NCBI GenBank assembly: GCA_937921525.1
Contig: CAKZUM010000021.1
Location: forward strand, 1 to 64,000
Direction of reading: 5' to 3'
Source: an uncultured Saprospiraceae bacterium
Lineage (GTDB): Bacteria > Bacteroidota > Bacteroidia > Chitinophagales > Saprospiraceae
Length of the DNA stretch: 64,000 nt
The translations under genes and the position numbers were made by a program. Numbering within the stretch: position 1 is the stretch's first letter; every line of letters begins with the position of its first letter. A model generated the notes under the pieces. That model saw nothing but the letters and a program-made list of their open reading frames with translations. It did no database searches and was not told where the DNA came from. Positions 56,791 through 64,000 of this stretch are shown here, piece by piece.

Positions 56791-56809
56791 AATGCAATTG
56801 TATTGCATT
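56791..56809. promoter_or_regulatory. 19-bp inverted repeat, candidate Fur/Zur box 1
   Basis: AATGCAAT-TGT-ATTGCATT; overlaps -33 of TACCTTTG promoter at 56821-56828. Confidence 0.7.
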
Positions 56810-56834
56810 AAATTTCACCATACCTTTGCTATTG

Positions 56835-57176
56835 ATGAAAATTATTGTTTACATATTATCCATTCATATGATTGCCTTATCGCTTATTCCATGCGGTGAT
56901 GGTGGTGGTGATATTGTGGAAATAGCTAAACATTTTTTTGAGATAGAGCATACTCATAGTACTGACCACAAGGAACATTCTAAGGGGTGTGGGGATGATA
57001 CTTGTTCTCCCTTTTGTATCTGCAGTTGTTGTTCTAGCGGAATAGACTATCCTAAAAACTCCTCTCTGCAACTTAAACCTCTTTCTCTTCTTGTTAAAAC
57101 TATTCCTTCTTTCATTTCAACGTTTCTTCCTTCTTCCTATAATAATGCCATTTGGCAACCGCCAATGTTTAGCTAA
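56835..57176 (+). CDS. Small Cys-rich protein (DUF6660-like)
   Basis: ATG at 56835: MKIIVYILSIHMIALSLIPCGDGG...HTHSTDHKEHSKGCGDDTCSPFCICSCCSS. Confidence 0.65.
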   Translation: MKIIVYILSIHMIALSLIPCGDGGGDIVEIAKHFFEIEHTHSTDHKEHSKGCGDDTCSPFCICSCCSSGIDYPKNSSLQLKPLSLLVKTIPSFISTFLPSSYNNAIWQPPMFS

Positions 57177-57244
57177 ACCATTTTTGCAGGATACCTATGT
57201 CCGCACGTCTCCTTTTTATTGGTTTAACTAAACATTACTTTAAT

Positions 57245-60200
57245 ATGTTTGATAAGATAATCACTTATTCGATACAGAATAAGTTTGTGATAGGGCTATT
57301 GGTAGCAGCCCTCATCGTCTGGGGAGTATTCTCCATGCGACAGATACCTATTGATGCCGTACCTGACATTACCAACAATCAGGTGCAAGTCATTACCATA
57401 TCGCCAACCTTGGCAACTCAGGAAATAGAGCAATTTATTACAACTCCCGTTGAGTTGGCACTACAAAACATTCAGCAATTAGTAGAAATACGTTCCATTT
57501 CTCGCTTCGGACTTTCAGTTGTAACGGTTGTTTTTGAGGAAGATATGGACGTTTATTTATCTCGCCAACTGGTCAGCGAATATCTCAAACAAGCGGAAGG
57601 CAATATTCCTTCAGGATTGGGTACACCTGAAATGGCACCAATTTCAACGGGTTTGGGAGAAATTTATCAATATGTTGTTCGACCTGCTGAAGGGTTTGAA
57701 GATAAATTTTCCCTAACAGATTTAAGAAGTATTCAGGATTGGATAGTTAGTCGCCAGTTGTCTGGAATTGAAGGAGTGGTAGAGGTAAATACTATGGGTG
57801 GTTTCCTAAAACAATACGAAGTTGCTGTCAATCCTAATTTACTCAAATCCATAGGCGTTAGCATTACCGACGTTTTTCATGCCCTTGAAAATAGTAATGA
57901 AAATACGGGAGGGGCATATATCGAGAAAAACCCCAACACCTATTATATCCGAACAGATGGCGTTGCACGGTCATTGACGGATTTGGAAAATATAGTGGTA
58001 GATGTCCGAAATGGAAGACCCATTCTGGTAAAGGATGTAGCTACTGTTCAATTTGGAAAAGCCCCTCGATATGGCGCATTAGTAAGAGATGGCGAAGAAG
58101 CGGTCGGTGGTCGAGTGATGATGCTTAAAGGAGCCAATTCCGCAGCAGTCACCGAACGAGTAAAAGAACGAGTAACACAAATCGAGAAGTCTTTGCCCGA
58201 AGGAGTCGTCATTGAAGCATATTTGGACAGAGATAAGTTAGTCTCTACCGCTATGGGAACCGTTAAAAAGAATTTGCTGGAAGGAGGGCTAATTGTCATA
58301 TTTATTCTGGTGTTGATGTTGGGAAATTGGCGAGCAGGTTTGATTGTAGCCTCTGTCATTCCATTGGCAATGTTGTTTGCGGTGTCGATGATGAACTGGC
58401 TAGGTATTTCCGCCAATTTAATGAGCCTCGGAGCAATTGATTTCGGATTGATTGTAGATGGTGCAGTTATTATCGTAGAGGCAATTGTTCACCGATTGCA
58501 GACCCGTTTTGCAGGACAAAAACTTACACAAAATCAGATTGATAAAGAGGTGGAAACTGCCTCTGTTAAAATCCGAAGTTCAGCTGCCTTTGGAGAAATT
58601 ATCATTTTGATGGTTTATATTCCTATCCTCGCATTGGTTGGCATTGAAGGAAAAATGTTTATCCCAATGGCTCAAACCGTCATGCTTGCCATTGGTGGCG
58701 CATTGATACTTTCCTTGACTTATGTACCAATGATGGCAGCTTTATTTTTGAGTAAAAATATTTCTAATAAGAAAACAATTGCCGACCGTATTATTTCTTT
58801 TTTCCAAAAGCTATACACCCCTGTTTTGAATATTGCCTTACGGTTTAAAGCTATTTTCGTATTGGCTACGCTTGCTCTTTTTGTCTTTAGTTTTATCGTT
58901 TTCAGCAGAATGGGTGGGGAGTTTATTCCCACCTTGGAAGAAGGTGATTTGGCGATGCAACAAATTCTTCCTCCAGGCACTTCGCTTTCGCAAAGTATCG
59001 AGATGGCATCCCTTATACAAAAGAAACTATTAAGTGAATTTCCTGAGATAGAAGATGTGGTCGTCAATATCGGTTCTGCCGAAATACCGACCGACCCAAT
59101 GCCCGTTGAAATTGGTGACTATGTTTTGGTTATGAAACCAAAATCAGAGTGGACTTCGGCGAGTAATCGAAAGGATATGTTTGAAAAAATAGAAAAATCA
59201 TTAAGTGCCATTCCTGGAGTGGGTTACGAATTTTCACAACCAATACAACTTCGTTTTAATGAATTGATGACCGGTTCAAAAGCAGATATTGCTATTAAAT
59301 TATATGGTCAAGATTTAGAGCTAATTTATAGCAAGGCTAAAGAAGCGGAAAGCGTTATCACTAAAATTGGTGGGGTGGGAACAGTCAATGTTGAGCAAAC
59401 TATTGGGATGCCTCAAATCATTATTAAATTTAAATATGATAAAATGGCGCAGTATGGTCTACAAGTTAAAGAGGTTAATCAAGTCGTAAGGAGTGCTTTC
59501 GCTGGCGAAAGTGCAGGGACTATTTATGAAGGAGAGAAGCGCTTTGATTTAGTGGTTCGGTTGGATGAAAAATATCGTAAAGACATAGCCGATGTTCAAA
59601 ACTTATATATCACTTTGGACAATGGAACGCAAGTGCCTTTGCAAGCAGTAGCGGATGTCGAATTGACGGATGCGCCTATGCAGATTTCCAGAGAAAACAC
59701 CAATCGTAGAATTGTCATTGGGGTGAATGTAGGGGATACGGATGTAGAAACTTTAGTTAGTAAAATCCAAGCGGAATTAGATGCTAAAATTGATTTACCT
59801 GTGGGATATTATTTTACTTATGGTGGTCAATTTGAAAATCTCAAAGCTGCCAACGAACGACTGATGATAGCGGTACCACTTGCGTTGGCACTTATCTTTA
59901 TTTTACTCTTTTTTACTTTTGGTTCTATCTCACAAGCAGCATTGATTTTTACTGCTATTCCACTTTCCGCTATTGGGGGTATTTGGGCTTTAGAGCTTCG
60001 AGGGATGCCATTTAGCATTTCGGCAGGTATTGGTTTTATCGCTTTATTTGGTGTTGCCGTTTTAAATGGTATTGTCTTGATTGGATATTTTAATCAATTG
60101 AAAAATGAAGGAATGACGAATATTCGAGAGCGGATTATTACGGGTACAAGGGTACGATTAAGACCTGTATTGATGACTGCAATGGTGGCTTCTTTTGGTT

Positions 60201-61555
60201 TTCTTCCAATGGCAATTTCCAATTCTGGAGGGGCAGAGGTACAACGCCCATTAGCTACGGTGGTAATTGGAGGTTTGTTAACCGCAACCTTTTTAACATT
60301 AGTGGTTTTGCCCATTTTATATAGTTGGCTGGCGAATTGGCAGGAAGGAAAAAACAAACCATCATTACCAGCAAATAGCGCAATGATATTGCTACCGTTG
60401 CTGTTTTTTGGTTGGTCGGCACAAGCACAACAGCGACCAATTACAATGAACGAAGCGGTTGAGATGGCTATTGCTAATAATCCCTCCGTTAGAGCCGCCA
60501 CTTTACAGATTGAGCAGCGTCAGGCTTTACAGAATTTAAAATACAATCTTGGTTCGACGGAATTTAGCTATCAAGGTGATGGATTGTTTAGGAAGAATGG
60601 GCAGCGGGTCAATCAAATAGGAATTATACAACATATTCCTAACCCTGCCACGCTCAAAGCACAGAATAGTTTACGCAATGAGCAGGTGGCACAAAGCGTT
60701 TTGCGACAGCAATTAACAGAAAAAGAATTGCGATTGCAAGTGCAACAAAATTATCTGGATTTGCAGCAACGGAAAGAGGTACGACAGTTATATGGAAGGC
60801 TTATTCCCATGTATGAACAATATGCTCAAATGGCAAAAATTCGGGCAGATGTCGGAGAAGCCAACCGAATAGAATTGCTAACTATTCAATCCTCTTTGAA
60901 TGAGTACCGTTTATTAGCGAATCAAGTAACTATAGAAATCAACAACTTGGAAAAGCAATTAGCAGGCTTGCTCAATACCAATGAAGTCATTACTTCGACT
61001 GATAGTTTGATGGTCATTTCTTATGCTTTAAACGATAGTATCAATTCTTTTCGGATGCAGTTAGCTAGTCAAGATATTCAGATTGAACAGGCAAATGTTG
61101 AATTAATGAAAGCAAGTAGAAAACCTGATTTCAATGTGGGGTACGCTACTCAAAAATATTTTGATGGGGGTTGGCTACATGGGTTACAGGCAGGGGTACA
61201 GATTCCACTTTTCAATAAGCAGACCAATAAAAGAATTACGGCTCAACGCTTACAAGTTGATGTGGCTCAAGCTAACTTAGAAGCAGAACGTCTGCGAACT
61301 AAACAAGAATTGCGTACTGTCCAAAACACGATTCAACTGTATGCGGAAGGTGTCAATTTTTATCGAGAACAACTGGATACGCTCATTCCTGAAATTGAGC
61401 GTATTTCCAAACTTAATTATCAGGCAGGAGCAATTTCCTACCTCGAATTACTCAACACACTCAATCTGCTTTCCAAAAATAACAAGCAGTATTTAGAGCA
61501 GGTTTTATCGCATAATAAAGCAGTCGTGTTGTATCAGTTTTTGTCAAATCAATAA
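57245..61555 (+). CDS. czcA: CzcA-family RND transporter fused to C-terminal TolC-like domain
   Basis: MFDKIITYSIQNKFVIGLL...IPIDAVPDITNNQVQV; TolC-like C-terminus from about 60383. Start at 57245 preferred. Confidence 0.92.
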   Translation: MFDKIITYSIQNKFVIGLLVAALIVWGVFSMRQIPIDAVPDITNNQVQVITISPTLATQEIEQFITTPVELALQNIQQLVEIRSISRFGLSVVTVVFEEDMDVYLSRQLVSEYLKQAEGNIPSGLGTPEMAPISTGLGEIYQYVVRPAEGFEDKFSLTDLRSIQDWIVSRQLSGIEGVVEVNTMGGFLKQYEVAVNPNLLKSIGVSITDVFHALENSNENTGGAYIEKNPNTYYIRTDGVARSLTDLENIVVDVRNGRPILVKDVATVQFGKAPRYGALVRDGEEAVGGRVMMLKGANSAAVTERVKERVTQIEKSLPEGVVIEAYLDRDKLVSTAMGTVKKNLLEGGLIVIFILVLMLGNWRAGLIVASVIPLAMLFAVSMMNWLGISANLMSLGAIDFGLIVDGAVIIVEAIVHRLQTRFAGQKLTQNQIDKEVETASVKIRSSAAFGEIIILMVYIPILALVGIEGKMFIPMAQTVMLAIGGALILSLTYVPMMAALFLSKNISNKKTIADRIISFFQKLYTPVLNIALRFKAIFVLATLALFVFSFIVFSRMGGEFIPTLEEGDLAMQQILPPGTSLSQSIEMASLIQKKLLSEFPEIEDVVVNIGSAEIPTDPMPVEIGDYVLVMKPKSEWTSASNRKDMFEKIEKSLSAIPGVGYEFSQPIQLRFNELMTGSKADIAIKLYGQDLELIYSKAKEAESVITKIGGVGTVNVEQTIGMPQIIIKFKYDKMAQYGLQVKEVNQVVRSAFAGESAGTIYEGEKRFDLVVRLDEKYRKDIADVQNLYITLDNGTQVPLQAVADVELTDAPMQISRENTNRRIVIGVNVGDTDVETLVSKIQAELDAKIDLPVGYYFTYGGQFENLKAANERLMIAVPLALALIFILLFFTFGSISQAALIFTAIPLSAIGGIWALELRGMPFSISAGIGFIALFGVAVLNGIVLIGYFNQLKNEGMTNIRERIITGTRVRLRPVLMTAMVASFGFLPMAISNSGGAEVQRPLATVVIGGLLTATFLTLVVLPILYSWLANWQEGKNKPSLPANSAMILLPLLFFGWSAQAQQRPITMNEAVEMAIANNPSVRAATLQIEQRQALQNLKYNLGSTEFSYQGDGLFRKNGQRVNQIGIIQHIPNPATLKAQNSLRNEQVAQSVLRQQLTEKELRLQVQQNYLDLQQRKEVRQLYGRLIPMYEQYAQMAKIRADVGEANRIELLTIQSSLNEYRLLANQVTIEINNLEKQLAGLLNTNEVITSTDSLMVISYALNDSINSFRMQLASQDIQIEQANVELMKASRKPDFNVGYATQKYFDGGWLHGLQAGVQIPLFNKQTNKRITAQRLQVDVAQANLEAERLRTKQELRTVQNTIQLYAEGVNFYREQLDTLIPEIERISKLNYQAGAISYLELLNTLNLLSKNNKQYLEQVLSHNKAVVLYQFLSNQ

Positions 61556-61568
61556 AAATATTTCTATC

Positions 61569-62846
61569 ATGAAATTTATCAATAAATCAATCCTATCCAT
61601 ATTATCAGTAGGGGTAATGCTACTATTTTTCTCTTGTGGTCACGAACATACAGAAGGAGATGGCCACAATCACGGAGCCGAAACGGCTCAACATACGGAA
61701 GAGGATGGGCACAATCATGGTGCGGTAGAAGAAACGCATGGGGAAGAGGATGGTCATGGTCACGGAGAAGAGCATGAAGAAGGAGAAATTCACTTGACCA
61801 AGGAGCAGATAAAAACCATGAGCATTCAATTTGGCGATTTTTCCCAAATCAAAATCAATGACTATGTAATTGCTACAGGTACTTTAGGTTTACCTCCGAA
61901 TGCTTTGACTTCCGTAAGTGCAAAGGCAAGTGGTTTTATCAAAAGCAGCAATAAATACGTGGAAGGGAGCTATGTGAAAAAGGGGGTCATCATGGCTTAT
62001 TTAGAAAATCCTGAATTCATCCAGCACCAACAAAAATATCTTGAAGTGGCTGCGGAGTTAGTTTTTGATAAGCAAGAACTTACTCGTCAAAAAACATTGG
62101 TAGAAGCTAATGCAGGAATAGAAAGAAATGTGCAAAAACTTCAGGCGGAAGTCAACATGAAAACAGCCACTTTGAAAGGTATTGCCAAACAACTTGCTTA
62201 TTTAGGAATTAAGGTCAATGACCTAACGATTGACAATATAATACAACGAGTACCTATTTATGCTCCAATGGCTGGTTATATTACCACTATAAAAATGCAC
62301 AATGGAATGTATGTTACACCTGAATTGGAACTCATGGAAATTGTAAATGCAAACCATTTGCATTTGGAATTGGATATTTTTGAAAAAGACATTGCCAATA
62401 TCAAAGCTGAGCAGAAGATTAGTTATACGGTACCTGCTTTGGGAAATGCTGTTTATAATGGCGAGGTCCATGTTCTTGGTAAAGAATTCAATACGGAGAA
62501 TAAGACGGTGCGTATTCATGGACACTTAGAGAAAAAGCGACCTAATTTTATCAAAGATTTATTTGTAGAAGCTAAAATTTGGTTGAATGACCAAACTGTC
62601 CAAGCATTGCCAGAAAAAGCAATCATCAAAGATGGTGCTTCTTCTTATATCTATGTGGCAAATGACCAAGGAGAAAGTGAGGAATTGAAATTTGAACAGA
62701 TAATGGTCATCCCAAGCACTACTGATAAAGGCTTTACTGCCGTAAAATTGGTTGATAAAATTCCTGATGGGATGAAAATAGTAACGGAAGGAGCGTACTA
62801 TGTATATGCCCAATCAAAAGCAGGAGAATTGGAGCATGAACATTAA
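61569..62846 (+). CDS. czcB: CzcB-family RND periplasmic adaptor with His-rich N-terminus
   Basis: Lipobox LLFFSCG; HEHTEGDGHNHGAETAQHTEEDGHNHG...; HlyD-like core. Confidence 0.9.
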   Translation: MKFINKSILSILSVGVMLLFFSCGHEHTEGDGHNHGAETAQHTEEDGHNHGAVEETHGEEDGHGHGEEHEEGEIHLTKEQIKTMSIQFGDFSQIKINDYVIATGTLGLPPNALTSVSAKASGFIKSSNKYVEGSYVKKGVIMAYLENPEFIQHQQKYLEVAAELVFDKQELTRQKTLVEANAGIERNVQKLQAEVNMKTATLKGIAKQLAYLGIKVNDLTIDNIIQRVPIYAPMAGYITTIKMHNGMYVTPELELMEIVNANHLHLELDIFEKDIANIKAEQKISYTVPALGNAVYNGEVHVLGKEFNTENKTVRIHGHLEKKRPNFIKDLFVEAKIWLNDQTVQALPEKAIIKDGASSYIYVANDQGESEELKFEQIMVIPSTTDKGFTAVKLVDKIPDGMKIVTEGAYYVYAQSKAGELEHEH

Positions 62847-62859
62847 AATCTAATTTCCT

Positions 62860-63273
62860 ATGGAGCAAGTAAATAAAATTTTAGAACAAAAAGCTGTCCG
62901 CATCACCCCGATGCGACAGCTACTATTGGAATACTTCTTACAAAATAACGGAGCATTTGGTTTGATGGAGCTGGAAAATGCCTTTCCAAAATCAGATAGG
63001 ATTACTATGTACCGTACCCTCAAAACATTTGAAGAAAAAGGACTTATTCATGGCATTAATAATGGAGCAAGTGAAATAAAATATGCTTTATGTAGGGAAC
63101 ATTGTTCCCCCATTCATCACATTGACCAGCATCCGCATTTTCAATGTGAGCAATGTAGGCAGATAACTTGTATTAATAGTCAGGTCATTCCAAAAATGGA
63201 ACTTCCTAAAGGCTATGTCCAAAAAGAAATGACGATGATGATAAAAGGTGTTTGCCCAAATTGTCAAGGCTAA
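62860..63273 (+). CDS. Fur-family regulator (Zur-like by context)
   Basis: RITPMRQLLLEYFL, ITMYRTLKTFEEKGLI, HPHFQCEQCRQITC, CPNC. Confidence 0.88.
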   Translation: MEQVNKILEQKAVRITPMRQLLLEYFLQNNGAFGLMELENAFPKSDRITMYRTLKTFEEKGLIHGINNGASEIKYALCREHCSPIHHIDQHPHFQCEQCRQITCINSQVIPKMELPKGYVQKEMTMMIKGVCPNCQG

Positions 63274-63276
63274 GTT

Positions 63277-63291
63277 TGCAATTTTATTGCA
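63277..63291. promoter_or_regulatory. Inverted repeat, candidate Fur/Zur box 2
   Basis: TGCAAT-TTT-ATTGCA; TGCAATTTTATTGCAT vs box 1 TGCAATTGTATTGCAT (15/16). Confidence 0.65.
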
Positions 63292-63322
63292 TAGAAAACT
63301 ATTCTAAATTTGTAGAAAAAAT

Positions 63323-63938
63323 ATGATGCATACAGGAATCTATCTATTTATGTTTTTGCTTGTTTTTCTCTTCTTTGTGTTCTTTTTACGGTCGTATTTG
63401 CTTTGGAAGAGGACAGGGGTTAACCCGTTGACTTTTAATAAAACAGATGATGCACATGGTTATAATGGCAAGGTCTATTCCTTTGTTACCTTATTAGAAT
63501 TAGTGGTGGTATCTATTTATGCTTTCAAAAACTTATGCTTTCAAAAACGAATGGCATCAATACCTATTACCATTTTGGTATTTGGAATCCAGTTATTTAG
63601 ATTACATTGGGTGGGCTTGTTTAGGATTATCCCTTGTTTGGATTTGGGTCGCTCAATCTCAAATGGCTAATTCCTGGCGAATTGGCATTGATGAAAAGAA
63701 CAAAACCGAATTAGTCACTAATGGCTTATTCTCTTTTTCGAGAAACCCTATTTTTTTGGGTGTGATGATTGCGAATGTTGGTTTGTTTTTAATCATTCCA
63801 AATGCCTTTACCTTGCTGATTGTTGCCATCTTAATGGTTAGCATTAACACTCAAATTAGGTTGGAAGAAGATTTTTTAAAAAATAGTCACGGAAAAACTT
63901 ATCAAGACTATTTCAATCGAGTTAGACGTTGGCTCTAA
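63323..63938 (+). pseudogene. Isoprenylcysteine methyltransferase-like gene frameshifted by 16-bp tandem duplication
   Basis: ORFs 63323..63670 and 63519..63938; removal of one TTATGCTTTCAAAAAC copy joins SIYAFKN to EWHQYLLPF. Confidence 0.85.
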
Positions 63939-64000
63939 TTTTAAATTGAGGTACATGAATTTTATACCTAAGTATTCTAGTGTTCTTTGGTATTATTGTT

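Noticed and set aside
58048-60501. Minus-strand ORFs inside the RND genes
   Set aside because: Long RND coding sequence gives antisense open frames; no independent support.

Overview
AT-rich Bacteroidota-type window (probably Saprospiraceae-like, judged only from protein style, T9SS sorting domain and TAnnTTTG promoters). Four parts: (1) 0.2-5.5 kb, an accessory island with two paralogous membrane pentapeptide-repeat proteins, each paired with a different membrane-anchored partner, one a PIN-like nuclease. (2) 5.7-25.7 kb, a conjugation module: an ArdC-like protein, traO-N-M-K-J, five tandem TraI-like paralogs, a lipoprotein, TraG (VirB4-like) ATPase, traF/traE, DUF3408-like and ParA genes on the minus strand; then a ~1.1 kb intergenic region with eight 16-bp iterons and an 18-bp palindrome; then MobA-like, relaxase and VirD4-type coupling protein genes on the plus strand. 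(3) 27 kb, a DUF1508 (YegP-like) protein with exactly 20 AVAKK repeats. (4) 28-64 kb, a copper/heavy-metal resistance region: TonB receptor, PepSY-like protein, two-component system, two RND-TolC fusions with adaptors, multicopper oxidase with a beta-barrel tail, P-type ATPase, ArsR, MerT-like/GDCCVxC protein, di-heme peroxidases, vanadium-haloperoxidase-like protein, Fur/Zur-like regulator. Main observations: an ArdC domain lacking its HExxH zinc motif; five TraI-like paralogs, some with an inserted DxDxDG loop; nested hairpins beside traE and traJ; the candidate origin region; a 22-bp ArsR-type palindrome and a pair of matching Zur-like boxes, all overlapping -33 promoter elements; internal signal-peptide-like sequences at both RND-TolC junctions; and three disrupted genes (TGA in a peroxidase, TAA in a VOC protein, a 16-bp tandem duplication causing a frameshift). 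No tRNA, rRNA, CRISPR array, integrase or insertion sequence was identified. All family names come from reading the sequence; no database search was run.
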